Source: Tissierella sp. MB52-C2
GTDB lineage: Bacteria > Bacillota > Clostridia > Tissierellales > Tissierellaceae
Assembly (NCBI RefSeq): GCF_030931715.1
Contig: NZ_CP133261.1
Span: 1,054,001-1,118,000, forward strand
Direction: 5' to 3'
DNA length: 64,000 nucleotides
The notes below the pieces were generated by a model. That model saw nothing but the letters and a program-made list of their open reading frames with translations. It was not told the DNA's origin and ran no database searches. The translations under genes were made by a program, and so were the position numbers. Every line of letters starts with the position of its first letter. The stretch's first letter is position 1. Of this stretch, positions 35,087 through 43,497 are shown in pieces.

Positions 35087-35881
35087 CTAGACAGATTTTT
35101 TAAGGTTCTGTAATTTATACTCTCTAGGGCTTAAATAATCTAATGTCCCATAAATTCTAGTATTATTAAACCAATTAACATAATCTGCTAGCATGAACTC
35201 TAATTGCTCCAAGTTTTCAAAATGATAGTTATTAGTAAATTCAGTTTTGAATATCTTAAAAGTAGCTTCAGCTACAGCATTATCGTAGGGACACCCCTTC
35301 ATGCTTAAAGAACGTTTGATTTTAAAGGTATCTAGGACTTCATCTATTATTTTGTTTTTAAATTCGTTTCCACGATCTGTATGAAATAGAGTAATATCAT
35401 ATAATCTAGTTTTAATTCTAGTAAATGCGTTATAAACAAGATTTGCATCTTTGCTAGGACCTGCATTATAGCCTATTATTTCTCTATTAAATAGGTCGAC
35501 TAATAAACATACATAATTCCATTTTTTATTGACTCTAACATATGTTAAATCACTAACTACAGCTGCATAAGGCTGACTTGTATTAAATTCTCTGTTTAAT
35601 TCATTATCTATCTTTGATTCATTGCATTTATTCACATAAGGCTTATACTGGAAAACCGTATAGTTTGATACTAAGCCATTTTCTCTCATTATTCTACCGA
35701 TTTTTCTTCTAGATACTATATAGCCTGCTTTTTTTAGCTCTACTTTTATTTTTCTAGTACCATAATTGTTTCTACTTGCTTTAAATATATCTATGACCTT
35801 GGGTGTGACTTCATCTGTAGATTCTTTAGCTTTTGATTCATAGTAATAAGTACTTCTACTAACTTGTAGGACTTTGCACAT
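35087..35881 (-). CDS. IS3-family transposase orfB (DDE integrase)
   Basis: The protein has 264 residues. The catalytic set is visible: Asp in VSDLTYVRVNKKWNYVCLLV, Asp in LFHTDRGNEFK, Glu in DNAVAEATFKIFK. MCKVLQVSRSTYYYE is the usual internal start. The frame is open upstream (IKNNAYKYSISAMCKV) into orfA, so the active enzyme is likely an orfAB fusion made by -1 shifting near the end of orfA. It is intact, so the element may still move. Confidence 0.87.
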   Translation of the reverse strand: MCKVLQVSRSTYYYESKAKESTDEVTPKVIDIFKASRNNYGTRKIKVELKKAGYIVSRRKIGRIMRENGLVSNYTVFQYKPYVNKCNESKIDNELNREFNTSQPYAAVVSDLTYVRVNKKWNYVCLLVDLFNREIIGYNAGPSKDANLVYNAFTRIKTRLYDITLFHTDRGNEFKNKIIDEVLDTFKIKRSLSMKGCPYDNAVAEATFKIFKTEFTNNYHFENLEQLEFMLADYVNWFNNTRIYGTLDYLSPREYKLQNLKKSV

Positions 35882-35922
35882 TGCTGATATACTATATTTG
35901 TAAGCATTATTCTTGATTACAT

Positions 35923-36207
35923 TTATTTTCGTCCTAATATCAGCGCTGCTTGCTTTAAAATATCATTCTCCATCTTTAGCTGCTGATTTTCTTTTCTCAG
36001 CCTTATTAGTTCATTTTCCTCGGGAGACCGATTTTCTTTCTCCTTAAATGAACCAGTAGTTTGACTTCTTTTGATCCAAGTATTAAAAGCAGTTGGTGTT
36101 AAATCGTATTCCTTCATTATTTCAGCTTTAGGCTTACCACTTTCATATAACTTTACCATTTGTTCTTTGAATTCTTCAGTATAGGTTCTTCTATCTCTTT
36201 TAGCCAT
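35923..36207 (-). CDS. IS3-family transposase orfA (DNA-binding)
   Basis: The protein has 94 residues. A helix-turn-helix (about 10-50, ETFKEQMVKLYESGKPKAEI type) and a leucine-zipper-like C-terminus (ENELIRLRKENQQLKMEND) bind the element's ends and orfB. GGAGAA lies before the ATG. The stop lies within the region where orfB's frame opens, the usual layout for frameshift fusion. Confidence 0.85.
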   Translation of the reverse strand: MAKRDRRTYTEEFKEQMVKLYESGKPKAEIMKEYDLTPTAFNTWIKRSQTTGSFKEKENRSPEENELIRLRKENQQLKMENDILKQAALILGRK

Positions 36208-36286
36208 ATAAACGATTCTCCTTTAATATATTGTTTTTAGTTTACATGACCTTAATTTTATTGTCTAGTTAATTGTAATCTATCCA

Positions 36287-36327
36287 GGAGCTGTTTCATA
36301 ACTAATTTAATAATTATGAAACAGCCC
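36287..36327. terminator. Strong hairpin beside the IS
   Basis: GGAGCTGTTTCATAA pairs with TTATGAAACAGCCCC across an 11-base loop just outside the IS right end. It is probably the terminator of a gene cut by the insertion, or part of an old repeat. Confidence 0.55.
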
Positions 36328-36364
36328 CAATCTAATCTGTGAATTTAATTGTTAATGGTAAAAT

Positions 36365-36525
36365 GCAGATAACATTTTATATAATGGTATAAGCTATGTA
36401 ACTTTTAGGGCTATTTCAGAAATGTTAGGAAAAGATGTGGGATGGGAACAAGATACTTATATAGTTAGCATTAATGAAAAAATGGAAGAGCCTAATAAAG
36501 AAAAATCTATTAATGGCAGTTCATA
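36365..36525 (+). pseudogene. Copper-amine-oxidase N-terminal-type domain remnant
   Basis: The frame reads NGISYVTFRAISEMLGKDVG and EQDTYIVSIN, then a short acidic tail and a stop at 36525. This matches the repeated stalk-like domain of clostridial cell-surface proteins. No start codon or signal peptide is left, so only a tail survives. Confidence 0.6.
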
Positions 36526-36599
36526 GCGTTGATACAAAAGGAAATTATATAGAAATCCATGGTGTTGGAGAATATTAAAATTATTGGAGTGGATGTCAT

Positions 36600-36989
36600 A
36601 TGTATTATTTTTCTTTATTTACACTTTTAACATTATCATGTTCAGATGTTATATTGTTTTTTCCTGACTATTATAATTCATTTTTTCCCTTATTTTTAGA
36701 TATACAGACTATTATGATATTTCTTCCCTCATATTCAATTTTATTTTATGGTTTGTTTGTTCACTTAATTAAAAATAAGTTAAGAAAAAATGCTTTTTTT
36801 AGAAATAGCTTAGTTAGTAAACTTATTATATATTTATATATTTCTGTTGTGTCTACTACTTTATTATATATTTAAGAATTTTATTCTCTGAAAATAAAAT
36901 TCTTGTTATTGTTTTTCAGCATTGTATTAGGTCTTTTAGTTAATACTGTATTAGATATTCTATTTAATAAAAATAATTGTTGCACATAG
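36600..36989 (+). pseudogene. Hydrophobic membrane protein with in-frame stop
   Basis: ATG 36600 starts 91 codons with three membrane stretches, ending at TAA 36873-36875. In the same frame 37 more codons follow without a stop (KIKFLLLFFSIVLGLLVNTV), forming a fourth helix, to TAG at 36987-36989. The continuity of the hydrophobic pattern suggests a nonsense change in a protein of about 129 residues. A shorter 91-residue product could still be made. The family is not recognised. Confidence 0.5.
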
Positions 36990-37308
36990 TTTTTAAACTA
37001 CGTTTTATCAGTTGAGTTCTGTTATTTAGATTAAAATAGGAATTATTTTATTTTTTGCAGAAACCTTTCATGTCACACTAATGATATTAATATGTCAAAC
37101 GGTTTAAACCTAATGGGAACTGTAGTCAATCCGTAAGAAAAATTATTAAAGATTTACAATATCACGCAATTACATTGTAGAACCTAATATAAAGGGATTA
37201 TTTGATAATGTAGATCTAGCAAAATTTCTAAAACAAAATATTATGGGAAAGTTGGGCATATCTAGATAATGAAAATAAACTTGTAAAAAATATATATGAA
37301 ACAATAGA

Positions 37309-37370
37309 AAATTCTCTTTTCTGGATTTAATCTTATTTTGATTCCTGCCAGAAAAGAGAATTTTATTTTC
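37309..37370. terminator. Perfect 17-base hairpin
   Basis: AAAATTCTCTTTTCTGG and its exact complement flank a 23-base loop, followed by ATTTTCT. The 460 bases between 36990 and 37454 hold no gene apart from a short tail frame (NVDLAKFLKQNIMGKLGISR, stop near 37269) of unknown origin. Confidence 0.65.
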
Positions 37371-37454
37371 TAAGAGCATAGATTACTTTACACTGCCAAT
37401 TTTCTACCCAGTGCTATTATTAATCGATAGGTTTAGAGGTCTAATTATATAATG

Positions 37455-38447
37455 TTAATTTGAGATAGAAATACCTATTTTGCCAAAGCGGATTCCACTT
37501 CTTAAGTCCTCTAATGCCTCATAAATATTATCTAAATTATATATTTTATCCACTATTGGTTTGATATTATATCTTTCAATAAAGTCTAGCATTTGATTAA
37601 ATTCCTGTGTACTAGCCATAGATGTTCCTACTAAACTAATCTGAGGGAAAAAGATATTACGTAAAGGTAAATCGATACAACCTCCAGAGGTCGCTCCAAA
37701 ACTAATAATTTTACCATTGGGTTTGATTATATCAAAATATTTAGCGAATGTAGCAGGACCTATACTATCCAAGATAATATCAACTGTATTTAATTTTATT
37801 TCTTTAGACCAATAATCATTGCTATTAAGCACTTTATCTGCTCCTAATGAAAGTGCTTTTTCTAAAGTTTTTTTATTGCGAGATGTGGCTATTACTTTTG
37901 CACCTATTGCTTTGGCAAATCTTAAAGCAAAAGTTCCAACACCACCTCCAATACCAGGAATTAAAACAGTTTGACCTGACTGTAAGTTTCCTCTTGTAAA
38001 AAGAGCTCTATATGCTGTCATAGCAGATAATGATAAAGTTCCAGCCTCATTCCAATTTAAGAAATCAGGTTTTTTAACTATATTTTTATATGAGATAACA
38101 ATATACTCAGCAAGTGTCCCATTAGTTGGACCACCTACTATATTTAAAACCATAGGTATTTCATTTGGTTTTTCCCAGTTTAAAGTAGGGTTTATAATAA
38201 CCTTTTGGTTTATTAATTTTTCATCTAGATTCTTTCCAACTTCAGTAATAATACCTGCACCATCAGACCCTAAAACAAAGCTTTTATATTCTTTATGGCT
38301 CCCTCCAATTAGAAATAAGTCACGTCTATTTAGTCCAGCTACCTTTAATTTAATCTTTACCTCATTTTGTTTTGGATGTATATCAGGTATATCTTGGTAG
38401 TTGGGAGTATTTTTACCATTACTTGCATCATAAACTACTGCCTTCAT
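37455..38447 (-). CDS. Zinc-independent MDR family quinone oxidoreductase
   Basis: The protein has 330 residues. A GroES-like domain (about 1-125) is followed by a Rossmann domain with GIGGGVGTFALRFAKAIGA for NAD(P)H. LNRRDLFLIGG matches the quinone reductase-like branch; the usual structural zinc Cys are absent. AGGAGG lies before the ATG. It diverges from a LysR-type gene across 106 bases, which probably controls it. Substrates are likely quinones or enones. Confidence 0.86.
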   Translation of the reverse strand: MKAVVYDASNGKNTPNYQDIPDIHPKQNEVKIKLKVAGLNRRDLFLIGGSHKEYKSFVLGSDGAGIITEVGKNLDEKLINQKVIINPTLNWEKPNEIPMVLNIVGGPTNGTLAEYIVISYKNIVKKPDFLNWNEAGTLSLSAMTAYRALFTRGNLQSGQTVLIPGIGGGVGTFALRFAKAIGAKVIATSRNKKTLEKALSLGADKVLNSNDYWSKEIKLNTVDIILDSIGPATFAKYFDIIKPNGKIISFGATSGGCIDLPLRNIFFPQISLVGTSMASTQEFNQMLDFIERYNIKPIVDKIYNLDNIYEALEDLRSGIRFGKIGISISN

Positions 38448-38500
38448 AATTTATACCTCCTTAATTAGATTATTTTTCTTCTTGTTTAATTATACTGGAT

Positions 38501-38516
38501 ATACTAACATTAGTAT
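38501..38516. promoter_or_regulatory. Inverted repeat in LysR-MDR spacer
   Basis: ATACTAACATTAGTAT is a near-perfect inverted repeat (ATACTAA/TTAGTAT) overlapping a TATAAT at 38513-38518. It is a good candidate LysR box for autoregulation and control of the oxidoreductase. Confidence 0.6.
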
Positions 38517-38553
38517 AATGAATAATTATGATGAAAGGTATGAGGGATAACTC

Positions 38554-39426
38554 ATGACAATAACAAAAATTGAAGTTTTCTTAAAGGTAGTTGAATTAGG
38601 AAGCTTTACAAAAGCTGCTAAGGTCTTAAATATGACACAGTCTGCTGTTAGTCATGCTATTAATGGATTGGAAAAAGATTTAAAATCAATACTTTTAATT
38701 AGAGACAAAAAGGAAGGAATTATATTAACAGAAGTAGGTCAAAAATTGTTAGGACCAATGAGGAATTTAATAGGCCAAGTAGAAAATATTAAATTTATAG
38801 TTAATTCTACAAATAATTTAGAAACTGGAAGTATCAGAATAGGATCTTATGCAAGTGCATCTTCCTGTTTGCTGCCCAAAATTCTAGTTGAATTTGAAAA
38901 AAAATTTCCTAAAATAGACCTTGTTTTTTTTGAAGGAAATTATGATGAAATAATTGAATGGCTAGAGATTGGAATTGTGGATGTTGGATTTGTAATTGAA
39001 ACTGATAGAAAATTGAATTTACAACGTGTTCCAATTATTAAAGATAAATTGGTTGTAGGGTTTTATAAAGGGCATAAATTTGAAGATAAAGAAAACATAA
39101 ATATAAAAGAATTAAAAGATGAAATATTTATTTTACCAAAAGGTCCCTATAGGAAACAAATTGATATGTTTTTTCACAAGAATAGCATTGTAGCTAATAC
39201 AAGGTTTGATGTACATGATTGCAATACGATCTCTAATATGGTGGAATCTGGATTAGGCATTACAATAGGTTCAGAACTATTTCTAAAGACTCAATCAAAT
39301 ATTTTAACAGCTAATCTTACTAATACTATTACACGTGATGTATATTTAGCCTGTAGTTCATTTAGTTCAACTTTATCTGTAGTAGAGCAATTTGTAAAGG
39401 TTTCTAAAGACGTATTTCCAATGTAA
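38554..39426 (+). CDS. LysR-family transcriptional regulator
   Basis: The protein has 290 residues. The winged helix-turn-helix reads LGSFTKAAKVLNMTQSAVSH and is followed by the linker helix and a substrate-binding domain from about residue 90. The effector is unknown. GAAAGGTATGAGGG precedes the ATG. The divergent quinone oxidoreductase is the probable target. The hairpin at 39569-39607 may end its message, though it lies 140 bases away. Confidence 0.88.
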   Translation: MTITKIEVFLKVVELGSFTKAAKVLNMTQSAVSHAINGLEKDLKSILLIRDKKEGIILTEVGQKLLGPMRNLIGQVENIKFIVNSTNNLETGSIRIGSYASASSCLLPKILVEFEKKFPKIDLVFFEGNYDEIIEWLEIGIVDVGFVIETDRKLNLQRVPIIKDKLVVGFYKGHKFEDKENINIKELKDEIFILPKGPYRKQIDMFFHKNSIVANTRFDVHDCNTISNMVESGLGITIGSELFLKTQSNILTANLTNTITRDVYLACSSFSSTLSVVEQFVKVSKDVFPM

Positions 39427-39568
39427 ATGATTTGGTTTTTTATTTGACTAAATTTAATTTGGATATTTATGATAATATCATCTTTTTAACATAGATGTTT
39501 TGAATTATTTAATATAACTTTTGTTTTTTCTATACCGCAGGTTTGATTTATAATAAAGGTAGATATTA

Positions 39569-39607
39569 AAAAATAGGGCTAAATTACTATTAATTTAGTC
39601 CTATTTT
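39569..39607. terminator. Terminator in the 39.4-39.7 kb spacer
   Basis: AAATAGGGCTAAATT pairs with AATTTAGTCCTATTT. Apart from it, the 316 bases between 39427 and 39742 show nothing recognisable. Confidence 0.65.
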
Positions 39608-39742
39608 AATTAAAGTAAACAGAAATTTTGCCGAAAAATATGGTGTATTTTGTCATTTGTAGGAGAATTTGTTGTTGAAACTTAATATTTTAGCTAAATT
39701 AGGAGAAAAAGATTTGCAAACTATTTAGGAGGAGATAAACTA

Positions 39743-40689
39743 ATGTCTAGAAAAAAATAAGAAAACTTGCTGATGGGTTAAATCTACAGTGTGATACTAA
39801 GAGTAGGGTTATATATGGTTTATATGGAGGATATAAGGTAACAATTCAACAGCCTCAAAAACAAACATTTTATTTTATAAATATATCTATAAGACCATCT
39901 GAGTTAAGTCAAAAACAAAGTTTAAATATCTTTTTAGAAGAACTTTTACAAGAAAAAAACGCAATTAAAAAAGCAACTTATGAAGAAAATTCCCTCAAAA
40001 TACAAGTAGTAAAGGGACTTACATTAAAACAAGATATATCTAATATCATAGATGTATTAGAGAAGATAGAAAGATTTGTTAGAAATAATCACTATGAGAT
40101 GTGTTGTGAATTATGTGGCGAAGTAAAGGAGAATCCTGTTTATTTAATTAATGATACTCCACTATGTATTTGTGACAATTGTTATAATAAAATTATCCAA
40201 AATTTAGATAATGCGCAGCTTAGCACGCAAAATAAGTCAGACAATACAGTAGCTGGTACAGTTGGTGCATTTTTAGGTTCACTGTTATGGGTTTTAATTT
40301 GGGTTGTTGTTTATGCAATGGGTTACATTGCCGTTATCTGTGGAATAATCCTTGCCATTTGTATTATTAAGGGATATGAAAAATTTGAAGGAAAATTAAA
40401 TAAAATATGGATAACTATAACGGTAATCATGACTATATCTATGGTATTTTTTGCAAACTATCTATCATATGGATATGAAATTTATTTAGCATTTAAAAAT
40501 ACAGATAATATAAATATTTTTGAAGGAATACGTTCAGTAAAATTCTTCCTAGAAGAATATCCAAATATCAAGTCTTCTTTTATTGGAGACCTATTATTAG
40601 AATACTTTTTTACAATCATTGGGTCCGTATTTACATTCATAAAAGCATATAAAACAAGCAATTTTAAATACACTACTAGAAAATTATAA
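39743..40689 (+). pseudogene. Zinc-ribbon membrane protein paralogue, frameshifted near the start
   Basis: ATG 39743 (AGGAGGA before it) reads MSRKK and stops. Adding one A to the seven-A run at 39751 restores MSRKKIRKLADGLNLQ and then about 310 residues alike to 26248: CCELCGEVKEN, ICDNCYNKI, membrane helices, and FEGIRSVKFFLEE. An internal start near 40099 would give only 196 residues. The frame is otherwise fully open, so the loss is recent, a base-call error, or an on/off switch at the A run. Confidence 0.78.
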
Positions 40690-40839
40690 TAATTAGATTA
40701 GAAGTAAATTACTTAATATAAATAAATCTGAATTTATATAGGCAATTAAAATATTTTGTGTAAACAGCATAGAAATACTTTTCTTTGTTAATCATTGGAA
40801 TAGATAAACAACCAATAATTATAAGGGAGAGTATTTTAA

Positions 40840-41032
40840 TGTCCAAAATTTCTAAGGAGATTTTGAAAAATTATGTTAATAAATAAACCTTTATACTGAA
40901 AAAACGGTAAAGAGATCAATGATATTGATATTAAGTTGGATGAGTTTCAAAATAATCTTTTAGGCTGGCAAACTTCAAACGAGATCATAATAAAGTAGAT
41001 GATAATTTGTTTATACGATATTTAATAGATTA
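40840..41032 (+). pseudogene. Decayed small gene
   Basis: AAGGGAGAG precedes ATG 40840, which reads MSKISKEILKNYVNK and stops. Further on another frame reads KNGKEINDIDIKLDEFQNN and LLGWQTSNE. Two frames of reasonable composition separated by stops suggest a broken gene in the 440-base spacer, but no family is recognised. Confidence 0.35.
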
Positions 41033-41132
41033 ATTCAACTGGTGGTTGAATATGAAATGGATAAACAACTATAACTCCATTGACGCATCTATTATAAGCT
41101 TATATACTTTTGATTAAAGGAGAGAGTTTTAA

Positions 41133-42242
41133 ATGAAAGAATTTAGATTTTCAGACAACATAATAGTGAAGCGAAAAAAGTTGGGAATGACTCAAGGAGA
41201 TGTGGCTACTTATATAGGTGTGTCAGGTTCAGCAGTGTCTAAATGGGAACAGGGATTAAGTTATCCTGATTTAACCTTGCTACCCAAGTTGGCTTCTTTG
41301 TTTCATATAACCATTGACGAGTTGTTGGGGTATGAGCCACAACTTACTACCAATAAAATAATGGAAACTTATCATATCTTTTCAAAACGGCTCAATAAAG
41401 AGCACTTTGAAACGGTTCAAAAAGATGTTGAGAATATGATAAAAGAATATTATTCATGTTTTCCACTATTGGTAAGAATTTCTCAATTTTATATTAATCA
41501 TTATTCCTACTCACAAAATCCGCAAAGGGTTTTGGACCGAATTATTGAGTTGTGTGAACGTGTAGTTGCATTGAGCGACGATTATAAACTAATACAAGAA
41601 GCACAGACTATTTATGCCACTACATTGCTAATCATGAACAAGCCCCAAGAGCTTTTAAAAAATGTTGGATCCGAAGTGCCCATTCAATTTGGTGTAGAAA
41701 AACTAATAGCAAAAGCCTATGCGATGCTGAAGAATCATGATAAGGTCAAAGAAATATTGCAAATTAACGCATTTCAACACTTGTTTAGTATGGTATCAAG
41801 TGAAATAGAATTTTTAAAATATGCTTCAGATAATCAGAACTTATTTGATAAGATGATCAATCGCTTGGAAAAAGTGATTGATCTATATAATATTGAAAAA
41901 TTAAATAGTCATATAAAACTGACTTTTTACTATCAAGCCTCTTTAGGGTATATGAAACAGCATCGGCATACAGATGCGTTGTGTATGTTGGAACGATTCT
42001 ATCATACATGTAAATATCTATCATTTCCTATGAAAATTTCTGGTGATGATTATTTTTATACCGTTGATAATTGGATTGAACAGAATATTAATGCAGGCCC
42101 TTATGCTCCACGCAATGATCAGGTGATCAAAGAAGATTTGATCAATATGATAAAGAAAGAATTGTTGTTTGTTCCGTTACACAAAGACCCAAAATTCAAG
42201 TTGATAATCAACAACTTGGAACGTATTTTTCAATCTAAGTGA
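41133..42242 (+). CDS. XRE-type regulator with TPR-like C-terminus
   Basis: The protein has 369 residues. The helix-turn-helix MTQGDVATYIGVSGSAVSKWEQG occupies about residues 18-45. The rest, about 75-369, is helical repeat (AKAYAMLKNHDKVKEI), as in peptide-responsive or RRNPP-like regulators, though this is not proven. AAAGGAGAGAG precedes the ATG. It is followed after 72 bases by an alpha/beta hydrolase gene that may be its target. Confidence 0.85.
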   Translation: MKEFRFSDNIIVKRKKLGMTQGDVATYIGVSGSAVSKWEQGLSYPDLTLLPKLASLFHITIDELLGYEPQLTTNKIMETYHIFSKRLNKEHFETVQKDVENMIKEYYSCFPLLVRISQFYINHYSYSQNPQRVLDRIIELCERVVALSDDYKLIQEAQTIYATTLLIMNKPQELLKNVGSEVPIQFGVEKLIAKAYAMLKNHDKVKEILQINAFQHLFSMVSSEIEFLKYASDNQNLFDKMINRLEKVIDLYNIEKLNSHIKLTFYYQASLGYMKQHRHTDALCMLERFYHTCKYLSFPMKISGDDYFYTVDNWIEQNINAGPYAPRNDQVIKEDLINMIKKELLFVPLHKDPKFKLIINNLERIFQSK

Positions 42243-42314
42243 GAAAAGGGATCAATAAGTTGAATAGATGATCCGTCAAGTGATTTCAGAAAAAATTATG
42301 ATATGGAGGATATG

Positions 42315-43268
42315 ATGATAAAAGAAGATATAAAAATTCCAATAGATCATGGAAGAAGACAAATCGCTGCAACGGTAGAAAGACCTGGGAGTGGAAAAAA
42401 TTCTGACATTCTCATTGTTATGATTCCAGGAAGTGGACCAGTTGACCGAGACGGTAATATGAGAGGAATGAGGGCAAATATCTATAAACAACTTGCTGGT
42501 GCATTAGGACAGGAGGGATTCGCTACATTAAGATATGACAAAATTGGTATAGGAGAAAGTAAAGGCGACTTTAACTGTGTAGGACTTGAGGATGCTGTTC
42601 AATGTGTAAGTGACATCATTGATTATTGTAATTTATCTGAGGATATGGCATTTAGAAAAATTTTTCTGTTGGGGCATAGCGAAGGAACGATTATAGCCAC
42701 ACTATCTGCCAGTCGAAAACAGGTGAACGGAATCATTTTATTGTGTGGTGCCGGAACATCATTGAAAAGTGTTATAACTTCTCAAAATGAGTTATTATTA
42801 TCAGAAATTGCTAATAAATCTGGATTAGCTGGAATGATTTTACGTAAGCTTATATCTCCTAAAAAACATCGACTCAAGCAGCAAAAACTATTTGATAAAG
42901 TTATGCAAACAGAGGAACCTACTGTAAGAATAAGTGGGAAAATTGTTCAAGCTAAATGGTTAAGAGAGCATTTAGCTCTAAATGACCAAAAAATTTTAGA
43001 GTTGTTGTCCTCTTTAAATTGCAAGGTGTTGGCAATTCATGGAAGCAAAGATGTACAATCGCCAATTAAACCTTTCTACTGTTTGAAAGGTTTAACTTTA
43101 GACAATATTCAAACGATAATAATTGATGATATGAATCATATGTTGAAGAATCAAAAAGAATCATGCTCTTTATTATTGTTGAAAAAAATCTATAAAAAGT
43201 TAGCCAATGAGCCAATAGTTTATGATCTTATCCATGAGATTGAGAATTGGATTCAAGCTATAGGATGA
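42315..43268 (+). CDS. Alpha/beta hydrolase
   Basis: ATG 42315 (GGAGG five bases before) gives 317 residues; ATG 42312 is also possible. MIPGSGPVDRDGN holds the oxyanion loop, GHSEGT the nucleophile Ser, HGSKDVQSP the Asp and DDMNHMLK the His. No signal peptide, so a cytoplasmic esterase or acyl-hydrolase. It lies directly after the XRE regulator. Substrate unknown. Confidence 0.85.
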   Translation: MIKEDIKIPIDHGRRQIAATVERPGSGKNSDILIVMIPGSGPVDRDGNMRGMRANIYKQLAGALGQEGFATLRYDKIGIGESKGDFNCVGLEDAVQCVSDIIDYCNLSEDMAFRKIFLLGHSEGTIIATLSASRKQVNGIILLCGAGTSLKSVITSQNELLLSEIANKSGLAGMILRKLISPKKHRLKQQKLFDKVMQTEEPTVRISGKIVQAKWLREHLALNDQKILELLSSLNCKVLAIHGSKDVQSPIKPFYCLKGLTLDNIQTIIIDDMNHMLKNQKESCSLLLLKKIYKKLANEPIVYDLIHEIENWIQAIG

Positions 43269-43270
43269 TA

Positions 43271-43399
43271 ATGTTAGAGATATTAGCCATAAGAAAAGTG
43301 ATTCCTGTATTAATTTTAGGATTGATAGTTAGAGGGGTTTTGGGAGTACAGAAAGTAATATTTTTAATGCCTGAAATAGAAAGTGAAATTGTTGCTTAA
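43271..43399 (+). CDS. Short hydrophobic frame, doubtful
   Basis: A 42-codon frame begins two bases after the hydrolase stop (MLEILAIRKVIPVLILGLIV). It could be a coupled membrane peptide or part of a decayed gene. It has no ribosome site of its own. Confidence 0.3.
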   Translation: MLEILAIRKVIPVLILGLIVRGVLGVQKVIFLMPEIESEIVA

Positions 43400-43497
43400 C
43401 TGGAATCTAAGTAAGTAACTATTTTTATGGCTATGCTGTAAACATTATCGTTTTTTAGTTAATATTTATATTTTTTTAAAAAGAGGTGAGAGATATC

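Larger units (their letters stand above)
35074..36280 (-). mobile_element. IS3-family insertion sequence (IS150-like), apparently complete
   Basis: About 1.2 kb holds orfA and orfB on the minus strand. The ends share AACTAGACA in inverted orientation (TGTCAACACTAAACTAGACA at the left, complement of TGTCTAGTTAATTGTAATC at the right). End positions are good to a few bases; no target duplication was established. Confidence 0.82.
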
